Of a stretch of DNA of 64,000 nucleotides, positions 1-9,376 are shown one piece after another. Under the pieces are notes generated by a model. The model saw only the letters and a list, made by a program, of their open reading frames with translations, was not told the origin of the DNA and ran no database searches. The position numbers were made by a program, and so were the translations under genes. The number at the start of each line of letters is the position of its first letter. Position 1 is the first letter of the stretch. Source of the DNA: Lentimicrobium sp. L6 (GTDB lineage Bacteria; Bacteroidota; Bacteroidia; Bacteroidales; UBA12170); NCBI RefSeq assembly GCF_013166655.1, contig NZ_JABKCA010000013.1, forward strand, positions 1 through 64,000, written 5' to 3'.

Positions 1-655
1 CTCTTTTTCGTTTAGAGTTACTTTTTCGAGCAACCAATAGATTTATGTTCTCTGCCTCTTTAAGCATATCTTCAATCTTATAATTGGTATATCCGGAATC
101 AGCATAAATTTTACTTCCTTCAGGTAGATAAAAAGGCATTTGTTTTAAGGCTTCTGAATCATGTTTACTCCCTGGCAGAAAGGTGTACTCAACTGGGATA
201 CCGTCAGTTGTTACCAAAACATGTACATTAAATCCATAAAAATACCTACGCATAGTTGCTTTCCTTCCCCGATAGATTTCACCTTGAATGAGTTTTGAAC
301 TGGAAATCCGCATATTATCACATGTATGGATTGGAAAACTATCAATTATGTATTCAGATGATATATTTACCTTCTTTATCATTTCAGAGAGTTGGAAAAA
401 CAAATCGACTATTAATTCTCTGATTAAATGCAATCGCCTATTAAACCGGCTTTTGGAAAGCATTTTGGGAATCAGTCCTGTAGACTTCATAAAGCAAATG
501 GCTTTTTCTTGGTTTCCTCCAAAATACAGTGCTGATATCAAGGCTGTTGTGATAATCTCAGAATCAATTACTCGCCTGTTTTTGGGTTCTTTATGCTCAA
601 TTTCTATTAGTAAATCATCAATTATTGTGTATATTGCTGTCGATTTTTTAATCAT
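1..655 (-). CDS. IS982-family transposase, cut by the window edge
   Basis: The reverse strand is open from an ATG at 655 to the left edge (218 codons, no stop seen), so the C-terminus is missing. A strong ribosome site (GGAGG) lies 3 bases before the ATG. Motifs typical of IS982 DDE transposases are visible: IIDSFPIHTC with the first catalytic Asp, the conserved FLPGSKHD stretch, and YADSGYT with the second Asp; the final Glu lies outside the window. The frame has no internal stop, so the copy may be intact. It is unrelated to its neighbour aminopeptidase. The family call is by motif recognition; the exact element is unknown. Confidence 0.85.
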   Translation of the reverse strand, partial: MIKKSTAIYTIIDDLLIEIEHKEPKNRRVIDSEIITTALISALYFGGNQEKAICFMKSTGLIPKMLSKSRFNRRLHLIRELIVDLFFQLSEMIKKVNISSEYIIDSFPIHTCDNMRISSSKLIQGEIYRGRKATMRRYFYGFNVHVLVTTDGIPVEYTFLPGSKHDSEALKQMPFYLPEGSKIYADSGYTNYKIEDMLKEAENINLLVARKSNSKRKR

Positions 656-736
656 ATCCTCCAGATTAATTTGTTTCACAGCAACAATTTGGGGGATTTT
701 TTTGTAAAAACATATACTTAACTGATTATCAGGTGT
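1..736 (-). mobile_element. Insertion sequence (IS982 type), right part only
   Basis: This is the transposase gene plus its short upstream region. The outer end is inferred, not proven: read on the minus strand, a sequence starting ACACCTGATAATCAG near 736 resembles the start of an IS982 terminal repeat, but the partner repeat and the target duplication lie outside the window. Confidence 0.5.
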
Positions 737-1069
737 GTTTTGTTAATAAATTTCTTTTTCTTGTTAACATCACAACATCTTCACAATTCCATAAACATTT
801 TAAATCAGCAAGATAAGTAGCAACTTGAGTTAATTAGGATTCAATTTGAATATAGGAGCTTTAGTTTTTTTATATTTACACAAGATTGATGGTTGCTAAC
901 CAAGAATGATTATTTGAGTCAATAATATTAAGCATAAACCATTAAAATAATGAAAGTTCATTTTTATTTGATAAATATTAGGCTTGGATAAAGACCGTTT
1001 ATATCTACTCATGGTACTTTAAAAATCGCTGTGTGAAGTTCAAAAACTGATTAGTAAAAAACATAAAAC
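737..1069. other. Intergenic region before the aminopeptidase gene
   Basis: About 330 bases of AT-rich DNA with no convincing gene or RNA. It must hold the promoter of the aminopeptidase, but no clean TAnnTTTG box was picked out. A perfect Rex-type half-site (TTGTTAA, 761-767) is present without a good second half and is probably chance. Confidence 0.4.
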
Positions 1070-2461
1070 ATGTTCAAAAAAGAAACATATATAAATCGCC
1101 GCCAGCAACTGGCAAGAGATGTAGATAAAGGCATCCTACTGTTCATTGGAAATAGCGAAAGCCCCATGAATTATCCCGACAATACCTATCGCTATCGACA
1201 AGATTCAAGTTTCAATTATTTCTTTGGCTTGATACACCCAGACTTAGCTGCCATAATCGATGTGGAATCAGGAGAAGAAGTCATTTATGGGGATGATTAT
1301 ACCATTGATCATATCGTTTGGATGGGAAATCAGCCTAGCATCAAAGAAAGAGCATCAAGCTGTGGAATAAACAAAACAGCCAACACAGCTCAATTGGTTC
1401 AAGACCTTCAAAAAGCACAAACTGCCAGAAGACCCATTCATTTCTTGCCATTATATAGAGGAGACAGTAAAATTAAGCTATTTGAGTATTTGGGCATTAA
1501 GCCTTCCGAAATACCAGAAAAGCACAGTCTCGAATTCGTAAAAGCAGTGATCAAACAAAGAAACTATAAATCAGCGGAGGAGGTCGCTGAGATAGATAAG
1601 GCCTGTGATATAACTGTGGATATGCATTTGGCCGCCATGCGCTCTACTCATCCTGGTATCTTAGAAGCACAAGTAGCAGCAGAAGTAGAAAAGATAGCTT
1701 TAGCTCATGACGGTTGTGTGAGTTTCCCTGTGATTGCCACCATCAACGGACAAACATTACACAATCACTATCATGGAAATACCATTCAAGATGGGCAGAT
1801 GTTTCTTTTAGATGCTGGTGCCGAAACAGCCTCTGGATATGCTGGAGATATGTCCAGTACTTTTCCGGTTGGGAAAACATTTACTACTCGCCAAAAAGAG
1901 ATTTACCAGGTGGCACTCAATGCTCACGAAGCCGCAATTGCCATGCTAAAACCAGGTATTCCATTTAAAGAAGTATATTACGAATCGGCCAGAGAGGTAT
2001 TAAGAGGAATGAAAGATTTGGGCTTTGTAAAAGGCGATGTTCATGAAGCCGCTGCTGCTGGTGCTCATGCCATGTTCTTTCCTTGCGGATTAGGCCATAT
2101 GATGGGAATGGATGTGCACGATATGGAAGATCTAGGCGAGCAATATGTGGGTTATGATAATGAAGAGAAAAGCACACAGTTTGGGCCTAAGTCACTTCGT
2201 TTGGGTCGTAAATTAGAACCCGGATTCGTTCTAACCATTGAGCCTGGCATCTATTTTATTCCACAACTCATCGATTTATGGAAAAAGGAAAGAAGATTCG
2301 AGGAATTCTTGAATTATGACAAAATAAACGAATATCGCGACTTTGGTGGATGTAGAAACGAAGAAGATTTCTTGATTACCGAAGATGCTTATCAGCTATT
2401 GGGAAAACCATTACCAAAGACCATTAAGGATGTAGAGAGTGAACGCTTAAAAGCTTTTTAA
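1070..2461 (+). CDS. pepP: Xaa-Pro aminopeptidase (M24B)
   Basis: This enzyme removes the N-terminal residue from peptides whose second residue is proline. Residues 1-130 form the AMP_N (creatinase-like) domain. The pita-bread catalytic domain follows with the five metal ligands visible in order: Asp in LLDAGAE, Asp in GDMSSTF, His in CGLGHMMGMDVH, Glu in TIEPGIY and Glu in RNEEDFLIT. The length (463 aa) suits the family. There is no signal peptide, so it is cytosolic. The two following genes handle (hydroxy)proline-derived compounds, which suggests the three serve imino-acid peptide use. The function is well supported; the pathway link is inference. Confidence 0.93.
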   Translation: MFKKETYINRRQQLARDVDKGILLFIGNSESPMNYPDNTYRYRQDSSFNYFFGLIHPDLAAIIDVESGEEVIYGDDYTIDHIVWMGNQPSIKERASSCGINKTANTAQLVQDLQKAQTARRPIHFLPLYRGDSKIKLFEYLGIKPSEIPEKHSLEFVKAVIKQRNYKSAEEVAEIDKACDITVDMHLAAMRSTHPGILEAQVAAEVEKIALAHDGCVSFPVIATINGQTLHNHYHGNTIQDGQMFLLDAGAETASGYAGDMSSTFPVGKTFTTRQKEIYQVALNAHEAAIAMLKPGIPFKEVYYESAREVLRGMKDLGFVKGDVHEAAAAGAHAMFFPCGLGHMMGMDVHDMEDLGEQYVGYDNEEKSTQFGPKSLRLGRKLEPGFVLTIEPGIYFIPQLIDLWKKERRFEEFLNYDKINEYRDFGGCRNEEDFLITEDAYQLLGKPLPKTIKDVESERLKAF

Positions 2462-2568
2462 TATTCAACCCAAAAGGTAACAAAGGACAACACTAGGGTA
2501 TAAAAGGATTTTACTTATTTACCTTCGTGTTGTACATTAGGTCCTTAGTGGTAAAAACAAAATAAACA

Positions 2569-3525
2569 ATGCGAATCATTTCTGCCGAAATCATCGAAAA
2601 ATCCATTCCACCTTCTCTATGGATAAACACCATGGAGGAGGCTTTATTAGCTAATGAAAAAGAAGACTATGTCACACCAAATCGTATGCATGTAATGGTT
2701 CAAGAGAATACACTTCTACTTATGCCATCTGTTGGTCCTAAAAACTATGCCACCAAATTAGTCTCAGTTTTTCCCGGAAATAAAAACCTCAAGAAAGCGT
2801 TAATACAAGGCATAGTGATTTTAAATGACGGAGAAACTGGAGAAGGTTTAGCATTATTGAATGGAAGCCAATTAACGGCCATGAGAACCTCTGCTATTGC
2901 AGCTATTGGACTTAGATATTTAAGCCCTGAAAACACCAATAGCCTAGGAATTGTCGGAGGAGGATTTCAAGGAAAACATCTAGCTTGGTTTGCTTCCGAA
3001 GAAAGACCCATTGAAAAGATTTATTTAATGGATTATTCTGAGGAGGTCATAACCGACTTTATCATTTTTATTAAAAACAAAAAGCCTGGAATAGAAGTAG
3101 TGGTTTGTAAGGATGCACAAGAATTATTAAGCAAAACGAGTTTGGTGTTCACAGCCACAAGTTCTAGTCAACCTGTTTTACCAAACCATGCAGAATTGCT
3201 TAAAAACAAATGCATAATAGGTGTGGGCTCCTATAAACCAGAGATGCGAGAATTTCCCGAGGCACTCTATCCTCTCGTCAACGAAATTTGGATTGATGCA
3301 GAACACGGTAAACAAGAAACTGGTGATTTAATATATCCACAAGAACAAGCTTTAATAGACTCCTCAAAAATCAGGACGATTAGCAAATTGATAGGAAAAT
3401 GCAAACTCACAAAAGGAACCAGAATCTACAAAACTGTAGGACTAGCTACCTTCGATCTTTTTGCTGCTCAAATGGTCTACGATTATTGTAAAAAAGAAAA
3501 TTTAGGAGTTGAAGTTGAATTATAA
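2569..3525 (+). CDS. Ornithine cyclodeaminase/mu-crystallin family protein, probable pyrroline-2-carboxylate reductase
   Basis: The family holds NAD(P)-dependent enzymes that either deaminate ornithine or reduce cyclic ketimines. Visible signatures are KLVSVFPGN, LLNGSQLTAMRTSA, and a Rossmann loop GIVGGGFQGK near residues 126-135; length 318 aa is normal. The next gene, 36 bases downstream, is a trans-3-hydroxyproline dehydratase, whose product is delta1-pyrroline-2-carboxylate. Reduction of that product to L-proline by a mu-crystallin homologue is an established pairing, so that role is more likely than ornithine cyclodeaminase. Family assignment is firm; substrate is inferred from context. 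Confidence 0.82.
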   Translation: MRIISAEIIEKSIPPSLWINTMEEALLANEKEDYVTPNRMHVMVQENTLLLMPSVGPKNYATKLVSVFPGNKNLKKALIQGIVILNDGETGEGLALLNGSQLTAMRTSAIAAIGLRYLSPENTNSLGIVGGGFQGKHLAWFASEERPIEKIYLMDYSEEVITDFIIFIKNKKPGIEVVVCKDAQELLSKTSLVFTATSSSQPVLPNHAELLKNKCIIGVGSYKPEMREFPEALYPLVNEIWIDAEHGKQETGDLIYPQEQALIDSSKIRTISKLIGKCKLTKGTRIYKTVGLATFDLFAAQMVYDYCKKENLGVEVEL

Positions 3526-3561
3526 AGCTCTTTGCGACTCTGCGCCTTTGCGTGAAAAAAA

Positions 3562-4608
3562 ATGAAAATGAAAAATCTAAAAAACTGGAAATACCAGCCA
3601 CCCAAAAACTGGCTCAACATCAAAACCATAGACCTTCACACTGGCGGAGAACCCCTGCGAGTACTCTATGATGGAATCCCAGAACTCAAAGGAAATAGCA
3701 TCCTCGAAAAAAGAAGATATTTCAAAGAAAACTGGGACCATATTCGTACAGGTACCATGTTTGAGCCTCGAGGTCATGCCGACATGTATGGTGCTTTTAT
3801 CACAGAACCCATCACTGAGCATGCCGACTTTGGAACTTTCTTCATCCATAACGAAGGTTATTCTACCATGTGTGGCCATGCTATTATAGCTCTTACCAAA
3901 CTGGTGTTCGATACCGAATTGATAGAAAAAGAAGGCAACGAACCAGAGCTTATCATCGATGCTCCTCCAGGATTAATCCGCTCCAAAGCCTTTAGAAAAA
4001 ACGGGAAAGTTGAAAAGGTTTCCTTCTTGAATGTTCCATCTTTTCTATTGCTCAGAGATAAAGAAGTTCAGGTAGAAGGTATAGGAAAAGTCAAATTCGA
4101 TGTGGCCTATGGAGGTGCTTTTTACGCCTTTGTAGATGCTGACGAATTGGGCATCGGAATGTTGGAAGAAAATTATAATCAACTCATAGATTGGGGCCGG
4201 AAAATAAAACATGCCGTCATGAAAAACTTCGACATTAAGCACCCTTTCGAGGAAGATTTGAGTTTTCTCTATGGAACTATCTTTACCGGAAAAGCTCAGA
4301 AGCCAGTTCATCACAGTAGGAATATTTGCATTTTTGCAGATGGAGAAGTCGATCGATCTTCTACAGGCTCAGGAGTAAGTGCAAGAGCAGCGCTACACCA
4401 TGCCAAAGGAGAATTAGAGGAGGGTCAAAAAATCACCATCGAGAGTATTCTAGGAACTACCATGGATGTGGAAATAAAAGAGTTAACAAGCTATGGCCCA
4501 TATAAAGCTGTGGTACCAGAAGTTAGCGGAACTGCTCATATTACAGGTCAACATGAGTTTTACTTTGACCCTGAGGATCCTTTACGCGAGGGTTTTATCT
4601 TTCGGTAG
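3562..4608 (+). CDS. trans-3-hydroxy-L-proline dehydratase (proline racemase superfamily)
   Basis: Proline racemases use two catalytic cysteines. Here the first is present (C104 in STMCGHA) but the second position is threonine (T268 in DRSSTGSG). That Cys/Thr pair is the known signature of trans-3-hydroxy-L-proline dehydratase, as in human L3HYPDH. It removes water from trans-3-hydroxyproline to give delta1-pyrroline-2-carboxylate, which the upstream mu-crystallin-type reductase can turn into proline. Length 348 aa matches the family. A second ATG two codons in (3568) is an equally possible start. Alternatives such as 4-hydroxyproline epimerase are disfavoured by the Thr. Confidence 0.85.
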   Translation: MKMKNLKNWKYQPPKNWLNIKTIDLHTGGEPLRVLYDGIPELKGNSILEKRRYFKENWDHIRTGTMFEPRGHADMYGAFITEPITEHADFGTFFIHNEGYSTMCGHAIIALTKLVFDTELIEKEGNEPELIIDAPPGLIRSKAFRKNGKVEKVSFLNVPSFLLLRDKEVQVEGIGKVKFDVAYGGAFYAFVDADELGIGMLEENYNQLIDWGRKIKHAVMKNFDIKHPFEEDLSFLYGTIFTGKAQKPVHHSRNICIFADGEVDRSSTGSGVSARAALHHAKGELEEGQKITIESILGTTMDVEIKELTSYGPYKAVVPEVSGTAHITGQHEFYFDPEDPLREGFIFR

Positions 4609-5050
4609 TTTTATATCATACCAAGCCGCTAGGACTCATAGGATTTAGAATTATTATTAGTAATTAAGCCACAATGCATTAAACATTAGCAATTTGATGA
4701 CAGAAAATGAAGTGGCAAAAATAATCGTTAATACATGTTTTCAAATCCACAAATGACCGAAATTATTCCCACAAGAAGGATATCGGATATAATGTGAAGT
4801 TGGTTTATATGGCTCCTAGGATCGTCTATAGTACCGAAAATGCTTAATAGATTCTTAGTCGTCTTCACAATTATTATTTGTATGATTATCAGTACAATAT
4901 AACATTTTTATCTGATTCGGTTAAGTTATATATTATTTATTTTTGCACATTTTTATCAAAAAAAGTGTGCGTTTGCCCTGTGGGGACCAAGCTTCTTATG
5001 TAAGGAGGATTCAAAATTCTTTTTAACTTTACAGGATAAAATCCAATATT
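4609..5050. other. Intergenic region with a gene remnant
   Basis: A 440-base stretch without an intact gene. It holds a decayed GxxExxY fragment (4697-4756 and probably some bases after it). Nothing resembling the FAD or 2Fe-2S subunit of a xanthine dehydrogenase is found here. Confidence 0.5.
4697..4756 (+). pseudogene. Remnant of a GxxExxY-type protein (N-terminus only)
   Basis: A 19-codon frame reads MTENEVAKIIVNTCFQIHK followed by a stop. This matches the usual start of GxxExxY proteins (small PD-(D/E)XK-like proteins frequent in Bacteroidota), where a longer chain would follow. Downstream bases still spell fragments such as FPQEGY in another frame, so the gene looks broken by frameshifts. 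Assignment is by resemblance only. Confidence 0.45.
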
Positions 5051-7327
5051 ATGGCGTCATCACTAGCTCATAACAGTATTTTGCATCATGTGACGGGCAA
5101 TTCTGTTTATATTAACGATATTCCACTTCCAGAAGGAAGTCTCCATGCATTTCCTTTTTATTCTAGTATTTCTCACGGTAGAATTGTGAGTATCAATTGC
5201 CATGAAGCGAGAAAGCAAAAAGGCGTGCACAGCATCATGAATTATACAGAAATCCCCGGTGTGAATCAGATGGGGCCTGTGGTTCATGATGAAGTTTGTT
5301 TGGCTGAAGATCACGTTGAATTTGTTGGACAAGTGATTGCTTTAATTGCTGCAGAAAGTCGTGAGATTGCAATAAAAGCTTCAAAGCTGATTGATATTGA
5401 ATATGAAGAATTGGGATCGGTGGTATTGGTAAAAAGAGCCATAGAAAAGGGAGTGATGCTAAAACCCGCCCGTAAAATGGAAACCGGAAACATTGAGGAG
5501 GGTTTGAAAAAATCAACAATGCAATTAGAAGGAGAGTTTTATAGTAATGGTCAGGAGCATTGGTATTTAGAAACTCAGACAGCACTTTGTATTCCACTGG
5601 AAGGCAAGGAAATGAAAGTATATGCTAGTACTCAACATCCTTCAGAAACTCAGGCTATTGTTGCGGAGGTTTTGGGTATTCCAAGGCATTTGATAGAGGT
5701 GGAAGTGAAAAGAATGGGTGGTGCTTTTGGAGGCAAAGAGACTCAAGCCAATCATATTGCGGCTTGGACAGCGCTCTTGGCTCGTAAAACGGGCAAGCCT
5801 GTAAAGATGCACCTCGATAGGGATACCGACCAGATTATTACGGGCAAGCGACATGCTTTTTATTCAGAATATAAAGTAGGTTTTGATGAGGACGGCATGC
5901 TTCACGCTTTGGATGTGAAACTGCATTCTAATGGTGGTGCTGCTTTGGATTTGAGTATGGCGATTATGGAAAGAGCTTTATTTCATATGGACAATGCTTA
6001 TTATATCCCCAACTTGAAAGTGCTTGGTCATGCTTGGAAAACCAATCAACCACCCAATACGGCTTTTAGAGGTTTTGGAGGTCCACAGTCTATTGCATTA
6101 ATAGAGAATATTATAGATAGAATAGCTAGGCAATTAAAGATAGACTCCTCCGAAATTAGAAGAAGGAATTTCTATAGTTCGGGAGAAAAGAATATTACCC
6201 ATTACGATCAGAAACTTGGAAAAAATCCTTTGGCTGCCATCTATGAGGAAATCATGGAAACTGCTGAATATGAGAAGAGAAGAGAAGATATAAATATTTT
6301 TAATAGTCAGAACAAGTGGAAAAAAAGAGGCATGAGTTTGGTTCCTGTAAAATTTGGAATTTCTTTCACTACTTCTTTCTTAAATCAGGCTGGTGCTTTG
6401 GTTCATATTTATCAGGATGGTTCGGTGATGGTGAATCATGGTGGCACAGAAATGGGACAAGGCTTACATACAAAGATGCGACGAATTGCTGCTGATACTT
6501 TTGGGATTTCTACTGAAAAGGTACTCATAAGTGCCACCAACACTTCTAAGGTCCCAAATACTTCCGCTACTGCAGCTTCCTCTGGTACCGACCTCAATGG
6601 TAAGGCAGTAGAAAATGCTTGCCTTACACTAAAGAAAAGACTGGAGGATTCTTTTATGGAGAAATTTGAGCTTCATCATTCGGGTGATATTCGCTTCGAA
6701 AAAAATAATATAACGGCAGGTAGAGCTAGAATGAGTTTTGCGGAATTAGTGATGCATTCCTATCTTCAGCAGGTGAGTTTGAGTAGTACAGGTTATTATA
6801 GAACTCCAGATATTAAGTTTGATAGAGAAAAGGGAAAAGGGACTCCATTTTACTATTTTGCTTATGGCATGTCCATCTCCGAAGTGGAGTTAGATGTGTT
6901 CACTGGAAAGCATGAGTTGCTCCGTACGGATATACTTCATGATGTGGGAGAATCCATCAATCCATTAATCGACAAAGGGCAAATTGAAGGTGCCTTTGTA
7001 CAAGGTTTGGGTTGGGTGACTACTGAAGAACTACGCTATGATGAAAAAGGGCATTTGCTCACCCATTCTCCTGATACCTATAAGATTCCAACGATGGATG
7101 ATATTCCTAAGGATTTTAGAGTGGCTTTTACTAAGGATACAGCCAATCCCAATAATATTAAGAGGAGTAAGGCGGTAGGGGAGCCACCCTTTATTCATGG
7201 GCTTTCGGTTTGGTTGGCATTGAAAGATGCGATTTCAGCAGTTTATAATCACAAAAAAGAACCCCGATTAGATATTCCGGCTACTCATGAGGCTATTGTT
7301 TTATGTTTGGATGGGATGAAGAGATAG
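5051..7327 (+). CDS. Xanthine dehydrogenase-type molybdopterin-binding subunit (XdhB-like)
   Basis: A 758-aa large subunit of the xanthine oxidase family. It carries the aldehyde oxidase/xanthine dehydrogenase a/b hammerhead domain (about 10-120) and the molybdopterin domains. Conserved landmarks are MGGAFGGKET, NTAFRGFGGPQ, HGGTEMGQGLHTK, SATAASSGTDLNG and, near the C-terminus, the loop VGEPPF with the base-catalyst Glu. Such subunits normally work with a 2Fe-2S/FAD subunit encoded next door, but none is present on either side. Substrate (xanthine, hypoxanthine or another heterocycle) cannot be decided, though the overall pattern is closest to XdhB. No signal peptide; cytosolic. Confidence 0.88.
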   Translation: MASSLAHNSILHHVTGNSVYINDIPLPEGSLHAFPFYSSISHGRIVSINCHEARKQKGVHSIMNYTEIPGVNQMGPVVHDEVCLAEDHVEFVGQVIALIAAESREIAIKASKLIDIEYEELGSVVLVKRAIEKGVMLKPARKMETGNIEEGLKKSTMQLEGEFYSNGQEHWYLETQTALCIPLEGKEMKVYASTQHPSETQAIVAEVLGIPRHLIEVEVKRMGGAFGGKETQANHIAAWTALLARKTGKPVKMHLDRDTDQIITGKRHAFYSEYKVGFDEDGMLHALDVKLHSNGGAALDLSMAIMERALFHMDNAYYIPNLKVLGHAWKTNQPPNTAFRGFGGPQSIALIENIIDRIARQLKIDSSEIRRRNFYSSGEKNITHYDQKLGKNPLAAIYEEIMETAEYEKRREDINIFNSQNKWKKRGMSLVPVKFGISFTTSFLNQAGALVHIYQDGSVMVNHGGTEMGQGLHTKMRRIAADTFGISTEKVLISATNTSKVPNTSATAASSGTDLNGKAVENACLTLKKRLEDSFMEKFELHHSGDIRFEKNNITAGRARMSFAELVMHSYLQQVSLSSTGYYRTPDIKFDREKGKGTPFYYFAYGMSISEVELDVFTGKHELLRTDILHDVGESINPLIDKGQIEGAFVQGLGWVTTEELRYDEKGHLLTHSPDTYKIPTMDDIPKDFRVAFTKDTANPNNIKRSKAVGEPPFIHGLSVWLALKDAISAVYNHKKEPRLDIPATHEAIVLCLDGMKR

Positions 7328-7431
7328 AGAGATTCTAGTGTTTGTCATATCTTATTTGGATACCACAAAGCCACACCTTAAAGGTCAGAAAACACAACTA
7401 TTCTTCTTTTTAATACCTTACTAAAATTGAT

Positions 7432-7439
7432 TACTTTTG
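7432..7439 (+). promoter_or_regulatory. -7 box of the M16 peptidase gene
   Basis: TACTTTTG matches the Bacteroidota -7 consensus TAnnTTTG and ends 9 bases before the ATG at 7449. The upstream in-frame TTG at 7437 lies inside this box, so 7449 is the better start. Confidence 0.6.
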
Positions 7440-7448
7440 CCACCTTTT

Positions 7449-8678
7449 ATGGAAGAATATCAAATACATCGCTTTTCAAATGGACTAAAACTAGTTCATC
7501 AGCAGATTAGTCAAGATCAGACTGTTGCTCATTTAGGCCTCATTATAAATACAGGTTCTAGAGACGAGCTGAAAAAAGAAAATGGCTTGGCTCATTTTAT
7601 TGAGCATGTTATTTTTAAAGGCACTAAGAAACGTAAAGCCTATCATGTTCTAAGTCGTTTGGAGGATGTTGGAGCTGAGCTTACTGCCTATACCTCTAAA
7701 GAAGAGACCGTATTACAAGCCGCCTTCCTTTATCAGCATTACGAGCGTAGCTTAGAATTAATGGCAGATATCATTATCAATTCTACTTTTCCACAAAAAG
7801 AGCTTGACAAAGAGAAAGAAGTAGTGATAGATGAGATCAACTCCTATAAAGATACACCTTCAGAGCAAATATTTGATGACTTCGACTGGCTCTTATTTCC
7901 GAACCATCCTCTAGGAAATAATATTTTAGGTACTAAAGCCAAAGTCAGAAAGTATACTCAAGAAAATGTACTTCAATTTGTAAAGAAGCATTATAGAGCC
8001 AGCGATATGGTTATCTCCTCAGTAGGTAATGTTGAAATGGATAAACTCGTCAAGCTTATCGAGAAACATTTTGCAGATTTACCTAATGGAGGAAATACTA
8101 AGCATAGAAAAGCACCAGAAGCCTATGAGGCCGTTGAAATTAATAAGAAAAGAAGAGTTTATCAAGCACACTGCATGATAGGTACTCGTGCCTATTCCAT
8201 ACAGGATGAAAAAAGAATCGCCTTTAGCCTCCTCAATAATTATCTTGGCGGCCCAGGTCTCAACAGTCGTCTAAACTTAGGTATTAGAGAGAAATATGGT
8301 TTTACTTATAATTTGGAATCTAATTTCACAGCATTAACCGATACGGGGCATTTTTCCATTTACCTAGGTACTGATGAATTATATTTGGATAAAACCATAG
8401 AATTAGTGCACAAAGAATTGAGGATGCTAAGAGACACCAAACTCGGTCCACAGCAATTAAAAAAGGCGAAACAACAACTGATTGGCCAAATTGCCATTTC
8501 AGAAGAAAGCAATGCCAACAAAATGCTAGGAAACGGTAGAAGCCTTTTAAGCTTTGATAAAGTGAGTAATTTAAATGCCATCAATAAGAAAATAGACGCA
8601 CTCACTTCAGATATGATTATTGAAGTAGCCAATGAGATATTCGAACCCAAGCAATTGAGCATGTTAATATATCAATAA
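7449..8678 (+). CDS. M16 family zinc metallopeptidase (pitrilysin/processing-protease-like)
   Basis: The inverted zinc motif HxxEH is intact (H49, E52, H53 in LAHFIEH), with the third ligand Glu in KEVVIDEINSY about 75 residues later. The first half is the catalytic M16 domain and the second half the inactive M16_C domain (from about residue 170), giving 409 aa, the usual size for bacterial single-chain members. No signal peptide is visible. The start was set at the ATG at 7449 because an earlier TTG overlaps the promoter. The methyltransferase that follows starts one base after the stop, so the two are co-transcribed. The peptide substrate is unknown. Confidence 0.9.
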   Translation: MEEYQIHRFSNGLKLVHQQISQDQTVAHLGLIINTGSRDELKKENGLAHFIEHVIFKGTKKRKAYHVLSRLEDVGAELTAYTSKEETVLQAAFLYQHYERSLELMADIIINSTFPQKELDKEKEVVIDEINSYKDTPSEQIFDDFDWLLFPNHPLGNNILGTKAKVRKYTQENVLQFVKKHYRASDMVISSVGNVEMDKLVKLIEKHFADLPNGGNTKHRKAPEAYEAVEINKKRRVYQAHCMIGTRAYSIQDEKRIAFSLLNNYLGGPGLNSRLNLGIREKYGFTYNLESNFTALTDTGHFSIYLGTDELYLDKTIELVHKELRMLRDTKLGPQQLKKAKQQLIGQIAISEESNANKMLGNGRSLLSFDKVSNLNAINKKIDALTSDMIIEVANEIFEPKQLSMLIYQ

Positions 8679-8679
8679 A

Positions 8680-9321
8680 ATGAACTTATTACCGGATTCC
8701 ATAGAAAATTATATCAATGATCATTCTAGCCAAGAAGATCAATTATTATACGAATTATATAGAGAAACCAACCTGAAAACCACCCATCCTCGCATGCTAT
8801 CGGGATCGGTACAGGGACAATTTCTGCAAATGCTGGCTAATTTAATTCATGCAGAAAGTATACTCGAGATTGGTACTTTTACTGGATATTCTGCAATCTG
8901 CTTAGCTAGAGGAATGAAAGCTGAAGGTAAACTTCATACCATCGATATAAAAGAAGAGTTTTCCGACATAGCCAATAAGTATATAAAGAGAGCTGGTTTT
9001 GAAAACAAAATCACGCAACATATTGGTGATGCCCTGGATATTATCCCGCAAATTAATGAGGAATTCGACCTCATATTTATAGATGCCGATAAGTTGAATT
9101 ACCCCAAATACTTCGAATTGGTAGCTGAAAAAATGAGTACAGGAGGCCTACTAATTGTAGACAATGTATTATGGTCGGGAAAAGTGGTTAAAAAATTAAA
9201 GACTGCAGATAAAGATACTAGAGGTGTTTTAGAATTCAATAAGAAGATTCAGGAGGATGGTAGATTTGAGAATACGCTTATCCCATTGAGAGATGGACTG
9301 ATGTTGGCTCGCAAAAAATAA
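8680..9321 (+). CDS. Class I SAM-dependent O-methyltransferase
   Basis: This 213-aa protein belongs to the caffeoyl-CoA O-methyltransferase-like family (Methyltransf_3). The SAM-binding motif I is ILEIGTFTGYSA, followed by an acidic loop (TIDIKEE), DLIFIDADK with the metal-binding Asp, and LLIVDNVLW. The natural substrate is not predictable; bacterial members act on catechols or tRNA hydroxyuridine (TrmR-like). It is tightly coupled to the M16 peptidase gene (one-base gap) and is followed 55 bases later by rsmI. Confidence 0.87.
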   Translation: MNLLPDSIENYINDHSSQEDQLLYELYRETNLKTTHPRMLSGSVQGQFLQMLANLIHAESILEIGTFTGYSAICLARGMKAEGKLHTIDIKEEFSDIANKYIKRAGFENKITQHIGDALDIIPQINEEFDLIFIDADKLNYPKYFELVAEKMSTGGLLIVDNVLWSGKVVKKLKTADKDTRGVLEFNKKIQEDGRFENTLIPLRDGLMLARKK

Positions 9322-9376
9322 TCCCTAAATTTGCCAAGCAAGATTTCAGAATATTATAGCTATTAAAACCCAGAAT

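Noticed and set aside
288-707. Open frame of 139 codons on the plus strand
   Set aside because: It lies opposite the IS982-type transposase, has no family resemblance and no promoter; the minus strand has the motifs and a GGAGG site.
761-778. Rex site upstream of the aminopeptidase gene
   Set aside because: Only the left half fits; the right half is poor and the gene has no redox link.
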